A stretch of 64,000 nucleotides of DNA from JBCDIQ01 sp039024295. Lineage in GTDB: Bacteria; Bacteroidota; Bacteroidia; J057. Numbering within the stretch: the first letter of the stretch is position 1; each line of letters opens with the position of its first letter. The DNA lies in NCBI GenBank assembly GCA_039024295.1, contig JBCDIQ010000001.1:1-64000 (forward strand). The letters are read 5' to 3'. Below the pieces are notes generated by a model, which was not told where the DNA came from, did not search any database, and saw only the letters and a list, made by a program, of their open reading frames with translations. This document shows positions 1-9,143 of the stretch, piece by piece. Made by a program: the position numbers and the translations under genes.

Positions 1-50
1 CTGATGTATTAGGTTTTCTTTCTAATTGCCACCAACTACACGGCATCCGA

Positions 51-78
51 AAATACTGTAACAGTCCTGGCAGTATTT
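51..78 (-). terminator. Hairpin downstream of yifB
   Basis: Positions 51-58 (AAATACTG) and 71-78 (CAGTATTT) are perfect inverted repeats around a 12-nt loop, about 50 bp past the yifB stop. On the minus strand the stem ends in TATTTTC, a weak U-rich tail. It could be the yifB terminator. The rest of 1-128 shows nothing I can support. Confidence 0.3.
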
Positions 79-128
79 CACACAAGTAGAAACCCAAGGA
101 TTTGGCAATCTCGTGACTGCTCTAAATA

Positions 129-1670
129 TCAACCTACCCAATTTTCCCGGTCCAAGCTCCGATACTGAATGGCCTCCGCCAGGTGTTCTGGCAAAATATC
201 TGGCTTATCTCCCAAGTCAGCAATGGTGCGCGATACTTTCAGGATTCGGTCAAATGCCCGAGCTGAAAGGTCCAGCTTCTTCATCGCGATTTTAAGCAGC
301 ATTTCGCCCTGTTTGTCAATTTTACACACCTTTCGCACCATACGAGAGGGCATTAAAGCATTGGAATAAATATCGGGGTACTCTTTGAATCGGTCTAGTT
401 GACGCTCACGGGCCATGATGACGCGCCCCCGGATGTCCTTACTCGACTCTCCCGGTTCTCGGGAAGCAAGCTCCTCAAAGGGTACAGGGGTCACCTCAAT
501 GTGGAGGTCTATTCGATCCATCAGGGGGCCAGAAATTTTGCTGAGGTAACGCTGTACCTGGGAAGGACCGCAAACACAATCCTTTTCCGGGTGATTGTAG
601 TAGCCGCAGGGACAGGGATTCATGCTGGCGATCATCATGAAGTTGGCTGGGAAATCTACGGAGACTTTCGCACGAGAGACAGTTACTCGATGATCTTCGA
701 GGGGCTGGCGCAGCACCTCCAGCACCGTGCGTTTAAACTCTGGAAGTTCATCCAAAAACAGGATACCATTATGTGCCATACTGATTTCGCCGGGCTGGGG
801 ATTGCCTCCGCCACCCACTAGTGCGACATCGCTGATCGTGTGGTGAGGAGAGCGAAAAGGTCTGTGGGCAACCAGAGAATCTTTTTCAGAAAGCCTACCA
901 ACAACAGAGTGAATTTTGGTAGTTTCCAACGCCTCCCGTAATGTCATCGGCGGCAAAATAGAAGACATCCGCTTGGCGAGCATGGTTTTTCCCGCTCCGG
1001 GCGGGCCAATCATGATGGCATTGTGTCCACCAGCGGCTGTTACTTCCAGTGCCCGCTTTACATTCTCCTGTCCTTTCACGTCCTCAAAGTCTACCGGGAA
1101 AGCCTGCTGGGCATCGTAAAAGATTTCGCGGGTGTCTCGTTCAAGAGGGGAGATGTCTCGCTTGCCGTCCAGGAAGTCTACGGCTTCCTGCAGGTGGGTT
1201 ACCGGAATCACTTCCAGGTTGTTGACAATGGCAGCTTCGCTGGCGTTTTGTTTCGGTAGAATGAAGCCTTTGAGGCCATTCTTTCGGGCCTCCACTGCTA
1301 TGGGCAGTGCCCCTTTGATGGGGCGAAGGCTTCCATCTAAAGACAATTCACCCAAAATCAGGTATTCTGCGACTCGTTCTGCTGGCAGGTGCTCATCCGA
1401 AGCCAAAATGCCAATGGCAATGGGCAGGTCATAAGCTGAGCCTTCTTTTCGGATGTCTGCTGGGGCAAGGTTTACGGTGATTTTTCCCCGAGGCAACCGA
1501 TGCCCATTATTGCGTAAAGCGGTGGACACCCGCGCCAGGCTCTCTCGCACGGCATTATCAGGCAGTCCCACCATCACAAATCCAAATTCCCCTCCGGCAG
1601 CGTTGACTTCCACGGTGATCAGGGTAGCATCAATGCCCTGGACGGCGGCCCCAAATGTTTTTACCAGCAT
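129..1670 (-). CDS. YifB/ComM-family Mg chelatase-like AAA+ ATPase
   Basis: A 513-residue protein of the YifB (ComM) family, which in naturally transformable bacteria acts as a hexameric helicase aiding branch migration during recombination of incoming DNA. The N-terminal Lon-like (ChlI) domain spans roughly residues 1-190. The AAA+ domain follows, with Walker A GPPGAGKT near residue 222 and a Walker B-like LFLDELPE stretch. The family's Cys-rich insert (CPCGYY...DCVCG) comes next, and a C-terminal Mg_chelatase_C domain closes the protein. Length is normal for the family and the frame is intact. It is transcribed away from the T9SS gene upstream and seems monocistronic. A role in competence is family knowledge; nothing else in the window is a competence gene. 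Confidence 0.95.
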   Translation of the reverse strand: MLVKTFGAAVQGIDATLITVEVNAAGGEFGFVMVGLPDNAVRESLARVSTALRNNGHRLPRGKITVNLAPADIRKEGSAYDLPIAIGILASDEHLPAERVAEYLILGELSLDGSLRPIKGALPIAVEARKNGLKGFILPKQNASEAAIVNNLEVIPVTHLQEAVDFLDGKRDISPLERDTREIFYDAQQAFPVDFEDVKGQENVKRALEVTAAGGHNAIMIGPPGAGKTMLAKRMSSILPPMTLREALETTKIHSVVGRLSEKDSLVAHRPFRSPHHTISDVALVGGGGNPQPGEISMAHNGILFLDELPEFKRTVLEVLRQPLEDHRVTVSRAKVSVDFPANFMMIASMNPCPCGYYNHPEKDCVCGPSQVQRYLSKISGPLMDRIDLHIEVTPVPFEELASREPGESSKDIRGRVIMARERQLDRFKEYPDIYSNALMPSRMVRKVCKIDKQGEMLLKIAMKKLDLSARAFDRILKVSRTIADLGDKPDILPEHLAEAIQYRSLDRENWVG

Positions 1671-1844
1671 GTGTGTAGTGTTGAGCTCCCTGTTATCAGG
1701 AAGCTGTGACTTATGCTGTCTAAAATCTCAAAAATGTAGCATAAATCAAATTTAGGAAGCCAAATGTACTGTGCTACCAATCACTGAACTCGTCCAAATT
1801 TCTATACCTACTTTGGCACTAATGGCATAAATGTATTCTATCTT

Positions 1845-3284
1845 CTACTTCACTCCCTTTCCCTGAAACAGCACCTGCCCTGCTTCATCCTTCACCTGAA
1901 TGACATATAGTCCTTTAGCCAAAGACTCATGTGAGATGAAGGTACTTGTTTCTGGCGAGTTGACGGATTCGGTAAGTACAGAAGCGCCCTGGATATTATA
2001 TACTGTAACCATGAAAGGTTCAGGGATAGGTTTGCCTCGGTAGCGTAACATCCATGAGTCAGGTCCATGAACCAAGGAAAAACAGTTATTAGCAGATCGT
2101 ATCTCTTGAATATCCGTAGCAAATGCACAAGGCAAGGGATCGATCACATTGCCTTCACAGTCTGTTTTCATCACGCGGATACCATCTCGCATGTCGATTA
2201 GCTGGAGGTACTGGCGGTTGGGAATGGGCACTGTTTGGCGGATCCTGATAAAATTGATGTCATCGAAGAAATCGTATGGCTCAGAGGTGTACAGGGTGCG
2301 GCCATCGGGGGAGAGTACAGTGAAAAAACCACCATGAGAGAGCACGTAATTACCGTCTTGATCTTCGAAGCTGTTCCAGGCACCATAGAAGATATCATCT
2401 CTTACCCAAATAGGGTTTCCTGAGCTGTCAATCTTCATGATCATACCAGCATCTACCCCTCTAGCTGTAAGGAGGTAGTTTCCATCACTGGTAGGCCTGA
2501 TTTTGCCAACTTCATAAAAATGGGATGATGAAACATTTTGCTTAGAATAGGTCCTGGACCAAAGGGAATCTCCATTCTGTCCCAGTTTGAATAGGTGAAT
2601 TTTCTGTAACTTATCCGTTACGGATGCACCAAGAAAACCTTTAGAAGGGTTATGCATTTGGCAAATGCTGTAGTAAAGTGGATTGACAAAAGGTGCTGTA
2701 TCATATATTTTTTCGAATACTACATTTCCATCCTTGTCAAGTCTGACAATTAGCGTCTTAGTCGTTGCCATTATTGGCGATGAGTTTTGCCTATCAGCAA
2801 AAATGTATCCTATGCCAATACACCCTCCGTCAGTTGTAGGCTCTACATCCATAAAATTGGAAAAAATAGGTATATCTTCCTTGGAGGTATATCGCTGATA
2901 GTCCCATAACTGCCTGCCCATACTATCAGTCTTTACGATATAGGCAAAAGAGCTTCCTTCCCAATTAGTATCTGGAATGCTAAAACTCAAGCCTCCAAGA
3001 AAAAAGCTTCCTGCCTTATCCCTTACGGCATCTTCCATAAATTCTCGATCAAACAAGCCATAGCGTCGACCGTAAGAACCTGTCCACAATTGATTGCCCC
3101 ATTTATCTAATTGAAATAGCAAGAATTGGCCGGTTATATTATGGTTACCAGCCACTGCATATCCATTGGAGTTGGGCATAATGGCATAAGCAATGTTTCC
3201 CTGAGCGCTGTACGTCCGGTCCCAGGTAAGTTGGGAGTATAATATACCCGGTATAGCAAATAAGAGAAAGAGGATAGTTTTCAT
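1845..3284 (-). CDS. Secreted protein with T9SS C-terminal sorting domain
   Basis: A 479-residue exported protein. The N-terminus (MKTILFLLFAIPGILYSQ) is a clean signal peptide. The body holds repeated segments such as GGCIGIGYIFAD and DGNYLLTARGVD, the pattern of beta-propeller or SBBP-like Bacteroidota surface proteins. The last ~80 residues (VTVYNIQG...ESLAKGLYVIQVKDEAGQVLF) are a type A T9SS sorting domain, so the protein is expected to cross the outer membrane through T9SS and be released or anchored. No enzymatic domain is visible. The start codon lies only 30 bp from the left end of an IS element, which has probably separated the gene from its native promoter. Confidence 0.85.
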   Translation of the reverse strand: MKTILFLLFAIPGILYSQLTWDRTYSAQGNIAYAIMPNSNGYAVAGNHNITGQFLLFQLDKWGNQLWTGSYGRRYGLFDREFMEDAVRDKAGSFFLGGLSFSIPDTNWEGSSFAYIVKTDSMGRQLWDYQRYTSKEDIPIFSNFMDVEPTTDGGCIGIGYIFADRQNSSPIMATTKTLIVRLDKDGNVVFEKIYDTAPFVNPLYYSICQMHNPSKGFLGASVTDKLQKIHLFKLGQNGDSLWSRTYSKQNVSSSHFYEVGKIRPTSDGNYLLTARGVDAGMIMKIDSSGNPIWVRDDIFYGAWNSFEDQDGNYVLSHGGFFTVLSPDGRTLYTSEPYDFFDDINFIRIRQTVPIPNRQYLQLIDMRDGIRVMKTDCEGNVIDPLPCAFATDIQEIRSANNCFSLVHGPDSWMLRYRGKPIPEPFMVTVYNIQGASVLTESVNSPETSTFISHESLAKGLYVIQVKDEAGQVLFQGKGVK

Positions 3285-3314
3285 AAAGTAGTGAGGTGAG
3301 ACGTTTTTAGTAAT

Positions 3315-4232
3315 GAAGTCATCTAAAGTTTATTTGTAAAAAATCACGGCTACGATTTACTTGAAGAAATTCCTAACAATCAACAAGTTACCGTAGCTCA
3401 TGATTTATATTTTCCCCCAAGATATTGTGCAACAACATATTGTGCAACATTTAAGTCAACCGAGGCGTGGTCCTAAATGCAAGGTAGCCACTTGGGAACT
3501 GGTCAATGCGATTCTTTATAAGCTCAAAACTGGATGCCAATGGGATATGCTTCCGATTAATTCTCTGATTACCAGCAATCCTATCGGTTATAAGGCTGTT
3601 TTTCATCACTTCAGAAAATGGATAAAAGATGGTTCATGGGAACGTGCTTTTACCAACTTTGGCAAAACCTCTAAGCATTTTTTTGATCTTTCCACTGCTC
3701 AATTGGATGGCACACATAGCCCTGCCAAACGGGGAGGGGAAGCAGTGGGGTACCAAAAGCGTAAGTCGGCCAAGACCACCAATATCCTCTTATTGACTGA
3801 CAAAAATGGGCTGGTGGTTGCCTCGGAAAAACCGGAGGCAGGCAACCATCACGACCTCTATAAAATTGAGGATCAACTCACCCATATCTTTAATCAAATG
3901 AAGCAACAACAGATTCCCTTGGACGGCCTATTTGTAAATGCCGATCCAGGTTTTGACGCAGAAATAGTCAGAAAAGTCTGTGAAAAAGAAGAAGTTATCC
4001 TGAATGTGAAGCCTAATAAGAGGAATCGAGCAAACCTTGATTCAGATCAGTTCTTTGATGAACTTATGTATGAAGAACACTTTTCTATTGAGCGGACAAA
4101 TGTTTGGATGGACAGCCTCAGAACCCTATTAGTAAGGCAAGATACAACTAGCTCAAGTTGGAGTAGTTGGCACAACATTGCAGCCATCTACTGGAAGATC
4201 AAACACAGAGTGTTAAAACTTTAGATGAGTTC
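3315..4232 (+). mobile_element. IS5-family insertion sequence, complete, 918 bp
   Basis: The ends are near-perfect terminal inverted repeats: 3315-3331 (GAAGTCATCTAAAGTTT) matches the reverse complement of 4216-4232 at 16 of 17 bases. The element is bounded directly by AAT at 3312-3314 and AAT at 4233-4235, a 3-bp target duplication of the ANT type described for some IS5 subgroups. It holds one intact transposase gene and no passenger. Intact ends, duplication and frame suggest a recent and possibly active insertion. Confidence 0.88.
3400..4224 (+). CDS. IS5-family DDE transposase
   Basis: A 274-residue transposase filling the insertion sequence. The N-terminal DUF4096-like region (PRRGPKCKVATWELVNAILY, then KTGCQWDMLP) is typical of IS5 enzymes. 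The three catalytic acidic residues are recognisable: Asp in QLDGTHS, Asp in NADPGFD, and Glu in ERTNVWMDSLRTLLVR, with the usual spacing. The frame is unbroken and the stop falls inside the right inverted repeat, so the enzyme looks full length. I took ATG 3400 because it precedes the conserved N-terminal region. Family assignment is firm; the exact ISfinder subgroup is not. Confidence 0.92.
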   Translation: MIYIFPQDIVQQHIVQHLSQPRRGPKCKVATWELVNAILYKLKTGCQWDMLPINSLITSNPIGYKAVFHHFRKWIKDGSWERAFTNFGKTSKHFFDLSTAQLDGTHSPAKRGGEAVGYQKRKSAKTTNILLLTDKNGLVVASEKPEAGNHHDLYKIEDQLTHIFNQMKQQQIPLDGLFVNADPGFDAEIVRKVCEKEEVILNVKPNKRNRANLDSDQFFDELMYEEHFSIERTNVWMDSLRTLLVRQDTTSSSWSSWHNIAAIYWKIKHRVLKL

Positions 4233-4372
4233 AATATTTAAATTAGCTGCTCTAATTTTTCTTTCCAAGTAATATGAGATTAAATCCCCTTTGTCAATAT
4301 ACAAAGCGAAATTTTGAATAATCGATATATGCATTTTGCGATCTAATCTATATCAGGTGCTATTTTTACGTA

Positions 4373-5545
4373 TTGCCTCCATCCCCCGATTTTCCTACCT
4401 TTCCTCAAAAAGTCTCATTGCCCACCCTTGCTGTCAATACACGCCTGTTACTGCCGGGCCGAATCGAAGGCATCAGCCGCTTTGCATATGAAGTGCTGAC
4501 ACGCATGGTGAAGCGCCACCCTGAGGTTACCTTCCATTTTCTGTTTGACAGACCCTATGCAAAAGAGATGGTGTTTGGCAGCAATGTGATCCCCCACCAT
4601 GTGCCACCTCCAGCCCGGCACCCGGTGTTGTGGTATGCCTGGTTTCATATCAGCACACGCTTGAAGCTGGCGCGGCTCTCACCTGATGCCTATTTCTCCC
4701 CGGAATTATATCACAGTTTCCATCCTGGCATTCCCCAGCTTCCGGTGTTTCATGACCTGGGCTATGAACATTTCCCGGAAGATGTGACAGGCTCACATGG
4801 CAGGTACTTTCGGCATTATTCCCGTAAATACGCCCAAGCGGCCCATCACCTGTTTACGGTTTCCGAATACAGCAAGCAGGATATCGTTGACACATATGGA
4901 ATTCTACCAGAAAAAATTACCGTGGTTCATAACGGAGCTGGCTCGGGATTCCAGCCCATTTCGTCACCTGAGGAAAAACAAGCCATTCGAGATCGGTACA
5001 CGGCTGGTAAGCCTTATTTCTATTTTGTGGGAACCTTGCAGCCCCGCAAAAATGTACACAGCCTGCTGAAAGCCTTCGACCGATTTCGGAGTCAAGTAGA
5101 AGAAGACTGGCAATTGCTCATCGTGGGGCGCAAAGGCTGGAAGTATGCCGAAGCTGAGCAGGCTTACGAGCAGATGACCTATCGAGAGGCAGTTCAATTC
5201 ACTGGATTTGTGCCGGATGATGCGCTCAAAAAAATTGGGGCTGCCTCGGAAGGATTGGTGTACCTGCCCCGATTCGAAGGCTTTGGCATTCCGCTTTTGG
5301 AAGCCCTTCACATGGAGGTACCTGTCATCAGCAGCAACCTGACGGCCATGCCGGAAGTGGTGGGCGATGCGGCCTTGCTGGTCGATCCCTACGACATTGA
5401 CGCTGTGGCTAAGTGTATGGCCCGACTTGCCCATTCGCCTGAGCTTAGGCATGAGTTGGTGGCTAAAGGCAGGCTTCAGCGAGCGAATTTTTCCTGGGAT
5501 AAAACCTATGAGCGGGTTTGGGGAGAGTTGGAGAAATGGCTGTGA
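4373..5545 (+). CDS. Family 4 glycosyltransferase (GT-B fold)
   Basis: A 390-residue retaining glycosyltransferase of the GT4/RfaG type, transferring a sugar from a nucleotide donor in polysaccharide or glycolipid synthesis; the acceptor cannot be told. The N-terminal Rossmann half (NTRLLLPGRIEGISRFAYEVL) is an acceptor-side domain. The C-terminal half has VGTLQPRKNVHSLLKAF and the E-x7-E motif at E302 and E310 (FEGFGIPLLEA). No ATG lies in frame between the upstream stop at 4319-4321 and the family N-terminus, so TTG at 4373 is the best start, with AGG at 4355-4357 as a possible weak binding site. The gene is convergent with msrB, with 15 bp between them, and stands alone rather than in a polysaccharide cluster. 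Confidence 0.88.
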   Translation: MPPSPDFPTFPQKVSLPTLAVNTRLLLPGRIEGISRFAYEVLTRMVKRHPEVTFHFLFDRPYAKEMVFGSNVIPHHVPPPARHPVLWYAWFHISTRLKLARLSPDAYFSPELYHSFHPGIPQLPVFHDLGYEHFPEDVTGSHGRYFRHYSRKYAQAAHHLFTVSEYSKQDIVDTYGILPEKITVVHNGAGSGFQPISSPEEKQAIRDRYTAGKPYFYFVGTLQPRKNVHSLLKAFDRFRSQVEEDWQLLIVGRKGWKYAEAEQAYEQMTYREAVQFTGFVPDDALKKIGAASEGLVYLPRFEGFGIPLLEALHMEVPVISSNLTAMPEVVGDAALLVDPYDIDAVAKCMARLAHSPELRHELVAKGRLQRANFSWDKTYERVWGELEKWL

Positions 5546-5560
5546 AATATCTGGACGAGA

Positions 5561-6019
5561 TTACCCCTCCACTTCTTCCTTTTCATCTAACTTAATGGAC
5601 TCTGAATTGATGCAAAACCGCAGTCCACTCGGCGCAGGGCCATCAGGGAATACATGGCCTAAATGACCATCACATACATTGCACATCACCTCAACCCGTA
5701 CCATGCCATGGGAAATATCTTTCTCGTACTTGATGACATTGTCCCGAATGGGTTCGGTAAAACTGGGCCAACCGGAGCGGGAGTCAAACTTCAAGCCTGA
5801 ATCAAATAGTGGCGTCCCACAGCAAATGCAACTGTACTTACCTGCTGCATATACATTGCATAATTCACCGGAAAAAGGAGCTTCAGTTCCTTTTCGGCGG
5901 GTAATGCGATATTGTTCCGGGGTCAATTGTGCCTTCCACTCGGCATCTGTTTTTTCTACGCGCCGATCAGGAGCAGGGCTGCCGTTCTTGGCATATTTGA
6001 TGACATCGTTCCAGTTCAT
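5561..6019 (-). CDS. msrB: Peptide-methionine (R)-S-oxide reductase
   Basis: MsrB reduces the R epimer of methionine sulfoxide in proteins, repairing oxidative damage in the cytoplasm. The family core is complete: TPEQYRITRRKGTEAPFSGE, a zinc site made of two CxxC pairs (one in CICCGTPLF, one in CNVCDGHLGHVF), the FDSRSGWPSF substrate loop, and the catalytic Cys in LRFCINSESI near the end. I start it at ATG 6019 (MNWNDVIKYAKNG, 152 residues); an upstream ATG at 6091 would add a non-conserved 24-residue tail. The gene follows the ECF sigma factor and the TPR membrane protein on the same strand, so it may be read through from them. Confidence 0.93.
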   Translation of the reverse strand: MNWNDVIKYAKNGSPAPDRRVEKTDAEWKAQLTPEQYRITRRKGTEAPFSGELCNVYAAGKYSCICCGTPLFDSGLKFDSRSGWPSFTEPIRDNVIKYEKDISHGMVRVEVMCNVCDGHLGHVFPDGPAPSGLRFCINSESIKLDEKEEVEG

Positions 6020-6091
6020 GAGATATACTAGAGAAGTACGTTTTAGATTTATCAGGCCAATATAACGTATCTCTCCTCCATAATGTTCCAC

Positions 6092-6877
6092 TTATTTTCG
6101 TGCTTCTAGTAAAGCTTTTGCCTGCTGCTGGAAGGGATGGGTATTGTCAGTTGAAATCACCTGAATCAAGGTATTGGCATCTTCAGTCCTATTTAACCCT
6201 ATAAGGGATAATGCCTTATACCAGTCCGCAGGTTTCTGGTATTTGGAACCAGACTGCTCTGATATCGAAGTGAGTATTTCAATCGCTTCTTGCCATCGAT
6301 TTATTTTCATCAGGCTAATTGCCTCGAAAAATTCGATTTCCTGATCGCCTGCTTTCTGATTGAGGAAGTTGAATTTTTCTGCTGCCACTTCATAGTCCCC
6401 TGAATCATAATAGTAAAAAGCCTCTAACACCGACTTGGAAACAGTAGAATCTTCCGCTCCTCGCTGAATACGGTATTGCTCATTGGGGTACGGCTCAAAA
6501 TGTGCTGCTAATAATTCCTCGTTACTCATGGATTGTGGGCGCAAAACATACACCAACCCGAGTAGCAAGACCACTGCTGCGGCAACCGCCCAGGCAGCAT
6601 ATTTTTGGAACATCGGCCTAACCTTCCCTGAGGCATCAGGTACCTGATTCGTTGAACGGGAAACAAATGTTTGGGCATCCAAGGCTTGTAAATCAGCCTT
6701 CAACTGGGCACGACCAGCGGACTGGAATGCCTGGAATAAATCCTGTTCAGCTTTGTACAAGGCTTGAAATTCGCTGTCCTTCAGCTTTTGCTCGAATGTG
6801 CGGGCCTCTTCTCCTGTCAACTGCCCCAGCAGTTTTCGTTCGATTAAAGCTAAATTTTCAGGGGTATACACAGACAT
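6092..6877 (-). CDS. Single-pass TPR membrane protein, probable anti-sigma partner
   Basis: A 261-residue protein directly behind the ECF sigma factor (12-bp gap). The N-terminal ~90 residues (TPENLALIERKLLGQLTGEEARTFEQKL and following) resemble the cytoplasmic part of Bacteroidota anti-sigma factors. One membrane helix follows near residues 92-113 (WAVAAAVVLLLGLVYVL). The C-terminal domain has TPR-like helices (ALEAFYYYDSGDYEVAAEKFNFL, SLMKINRWQEAIEILTSI) facing the periplasm. The gene order sigma then membrane TPR protein is common in this phylum, and the second gene is thought to hold the sigma factor at the membrane. The anti-sigma role is inferred from context. No FecR domain is seen. 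Confidence 0.7.
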   Translation of the reverse strand: MSVYTPENLALIERKLLGQLTGEEARTFEQKLKDSEFQALYKAEQDLFQAFQSAGRAQLKADLQALDAQTFVSRSTNQVPDASGKVRPMFQKYAAWAVAAAVVLLLGLVYVLRPQSMSNEELLAAHFEPYPNEQYRIQRGAEDSTVSKSVLEAFYYYDSGDYEVAAEKFNFLNQKAGDQEIEFFEAISLMKINRWQEAIEILTSISEQSGSKYQKPADWYKALSLIGLNRTEDANTLIQVISTDNTHPFQQQAKALLEARK

Positions 6878-6889
6878 GGTAACTTGGGG

Positions 6890-7483
6890 TTAACGACCCA
6901 ATTCTTCCTGGTATCGTTCTTTTATAATGGTACGCAACGACTTCATGCAACGATTTTTCTGGCTTTTGACCACATTGGTATTGTTATACCCCATGGTCGC
7001 CATGACAGACTCAGTTGCATATTTGTGGTAGTACAACAAGGTGAGCAGTTTACGACAGGTTTCACCCAAGCCATCAATTGCTTGCTTGAGCACACGTTGA
7101 CGATCCGTTAACTCCCATAGTACTTCGGGAGAAACTGGATCTATTTCTTCCTGCCGTTCAGCGTTCACATCAACCACGGGTTGACGCTTTTGTTGCTGAA
7201 ACCGGTTCAGGATCATGAACTTGCCAATCCCGAATAAATAGGTCCGAAGCTGGCTTTTCAGGTCCTTTACCTTGTTGTTTACCACATTTTCATAGAACGC
7301 GATGATGACATCCTGATAGATATCACAAGCATCTTCTTCTGAGCAACGGTAGCTGCGAACTGCCCAACCAACAAACTCTTCTCGGTAGGCAACGTACACC
7401 CGGTTCAATTGCTCACGGTCGCCCTGCCGAATCGAATCGATCACTTGCTGCTGTTCTGCAGTGGAAATGTTGGCGACGTTCAT
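6890..7483 (-). CDS. ECF-type RNA polymerase sigma factor
   Basis: A 197-residue sigma-70 family factor. Region 2 is visible as EEDACDIYQDVIIAFYENV and LKSQLRTYLFGIGKFMILNRFQ. Region 4 is IDGLGETCRKLLTLLYYHKYATESVMATMGYNNTN, ending in SQKNRCMKSLRTII, a typical helix-turn-helix. I prefer ATG 7483 (MNVANISTAEQQ) over ATG 7507, whose extra eight residues are not conserved in this family. It is the first gene of a likely operon with the TPR membrane protein and perhaps msrB. The signal it answers to is unknown; proximity to msrB hints at envelope or oxidative stress but does not prove it. Confidence 0.85.
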   Translation of the reverse strand: MNVANISTAEQQQVIDSIRQGDREQLNRVYVAYREEFVGWAVRSYRCSEEDACDIYQDVIIAFYENVVNNKVKDLKSQLRTYLFGIGKFMILNRFQQQKRQPVVDVNAERQEEIDPVSPEVLWELTDRQRVLKQAIDGLGETCRKLLTLLYYHKYATESVMATMGYNNTNVVKSQKNRCMKSLRTIIKERYQEELGR

Positions 7484-7517
7484 GAAGTTGGTACCTTTAT
7501 ACCCCAATAAGTAAACA

Positions 7518-7525
7518 CAAAACTA
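7518..7525 (-). promoter_or_regulatory. TAnnTTTG -7 box before the sigma gene
   Basis: On the minus strand this reads TAGTTTTG, an exact match to the Bacteroidota -7 consensus TAnnTTTG, about 35 bp before the chosen sigma start. I see no clear TTTG -33 element at the right spacing. Confidence 0.35.
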
Positions 7526-7587
7526 GAAAAAACGTGAAATTGATCTCGTAAATTGTGCCGATATACTTACAAAGCTAAAGAAGTTTA

Positions 7588-7681
7588 CGGTTTTCAGTGT
7601 GCAGTTTACAGTATTCGAGCTTTATAGCCACCCCACTGAAAACCGAAAACTGTTGAGCGAAGCGAAATCCCGCGAAGCGGG
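7588..7681. repeat. Inverted repeat plus GAA-loop palindrome before radA
   Basis: A perfect 12-bp inverted repeat (7588-7599 CGGTTTTCAGTG and 7634-7645 CACTGAAAACCG) is followed by the palindrome CCCGC-GAA-GCGGG at 7669-7681. The sequence style (CAGTTTACAG, GAGCGAAGCGAA) resembles dispersed noncoding repeats of Bacteroidota genomes. It lies in the divergent gap between the sigma gene and radA, so it could also affect either transcript. Confidence 0.5.
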
Positions 7682-7716
7682 GAAAACTGATAACCTTACC
7701 TCCCCAATTTTACCTC

Positions 7717-9084
7717 ATGGCTAAAACCAAAACCATCTATGTCTGTCAGGAATGCGGCACCACTCACCTGAAGTGGCAAGGTCAATGTAGCGGCTGCGGA
7801 GCCTGGAATAGCCTTGTGGAAGAAGTTCAAGAACCGGCAGATAAGCGAAAATTAGATACGGGCACTCCTACTACAGGTCGAAGGCCACATACCTTGGCGG
7901 AAATTGAATCCACGGCAGAGAAGCGGATCGTCACGCCTGATGAGGAACTGAACCGTGTGTTGGGCGGAGGAATTGTCGAGGGATCTGTGATCTTGCTCGG
8001 GGGAGAGCCTGGAATTGGCAAGTCAACTTTATTGCTACAACTGGCGTTGCAGCTTTCACCGCTGAAAATATTATACATCTCTGGGGAAGAATCCGAGCAG
8101 CAGATCAAGATGCGCGCCCAGCGACTGCCCATCAGCAATGACCAATTATACGTTGCAGGCGAAACTAGCTTGGAACGCATTGCTGAGTATTACCGCTCTT
8201 TGCAACCCGACCTGTTGGTGATCGATTCCATTCAGACCATCCGCACAAATGTGCTGGAGTCTGCTCCCGGCAGCGTTTCCCAGGTGCGCGAGTCTGCGTC
8301 ACAGCTTATCCGTATGGCAAAGGATGTGCGGGTGCCGGTATTCCTGGTGGGCCACATCACAAAGGAAGGGATGCTGGCCGGTCCCAAGGTACTGGAACAT
8401 ATGGTAGATACCGTCTTGACCTTTGAGGGAGATCGCCACAATAATTATCGCATCATTCGGACAAGTAAAAACCGCTTTGGTAGTACAATGGAGATTGGCA
8501 TCTACGAGATGCTGGCCCATGGCTTGCGGGAGGTAAGCAATCCCTCCGAGATCTTTCTCTCTTCCGGCGAAGAACCCTTTAGCGGCGTAGCCATCTCTGC
8601 CACAATGGAGGGCATGCGTCCTTTGCTGATTGAAACCCAGGCACTGGCCACCCCCATGGCCTATGGTACCGCCCAACGTTCCGCTACGGGGTTCGACCTC
8701 CGCAGGTTGAATATGCTACTGGCTGTGATGGAGAAGCGTTGCGGCTTCAAAATGGGCACTAAGGATGTGTTTATCAACATTGCCGGTGGACTGAAAGTAG
8801 AAGACCCAGCCCTGGATTTGGCTCTGATTTGCGCAGTTATTTCCTCTCTGCACGATTTACCGCTGGCCCAAACAGTCGTCTTCGCAGCGGAAGTGGGACT
8901 ATCCGGAGAAATTCGTCCGGTGAACCGCCTGGAAATGCGCATTGCGGAAGCGGAGAAACTAGGGTTCAAAACCATTTACGTAGCCCAGTCGCAGGCTGAG
9001 ACCCTACAGAAAAAGTATACCGATATTCAGGTAGTAGGGGCTGGGAAGCTAGAGGAGGTATTTCGGATGGTGTTTGCGCAGTGA
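7717..9084 (+). CDS. radA: DNA repair protein RadA
   Basis: RadA (Sms) is a RecA-like hexameric helicase that helps process recombination intermediates. All family parts are present in 455 residues. There is an N-terminal C4 zinc finger (C10, C13, C24, C27), Walker A GEPGIGKST at about 96-104, and a Walker B stretch (DLLVIDSIQT). The RadA-specific KNRFG motif is present, as is a C-terminal Lon-protease-like domain without its protease function. ATG 7717 puts the zinc finger at the usual distance from the start. It appears monocistronic. Confidence 0.97.
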   Translation: MAKTKTIYVCQECGTTHLKWQGQCSGCGAWNSLVEEVQEPADKRKLDTGTPTTGRRPHTLAEIESTAEKRIVTPDEELNRVLGGGIVEGSVILLGGEPGIGKSTLLLQLALQLSPLKILYISGEESEQQIKMRAQRLPISNDQLYVAGETSLERIAEYYRSLQPDLLVIDSIQTIRTNVLESAPGSVSQVRESASQLIRMAKDVRVPVFLVGHITKEGMLAGPKVLEHMVDTVLTFEGDRHNNYRIIRTSKNRFGSTMEIGIYEMLAHGLREVSNPSEIFLSSGEEPFSGVAISATMEGMRPLLIETQALATPMAYGTAQRSATGFDLRRLNMLLAVMEKRCGFKMGTKDVFINIAGGLKVEDPALDLALICAVISSLHDLPLAQTVVFAAEVGLSGEIRPVNRLEMRIAEAEKLGFKTIYVAQSQAETLQKKYTDIQVVGAGKLEEVFRMVFAQ

Positions 9085-9143
9085 GGTTTTCGTCATTAAG
9101 ATCGCCAGGTGTAAAGGGACTCTCTACCTACTAAAGTATAGAT

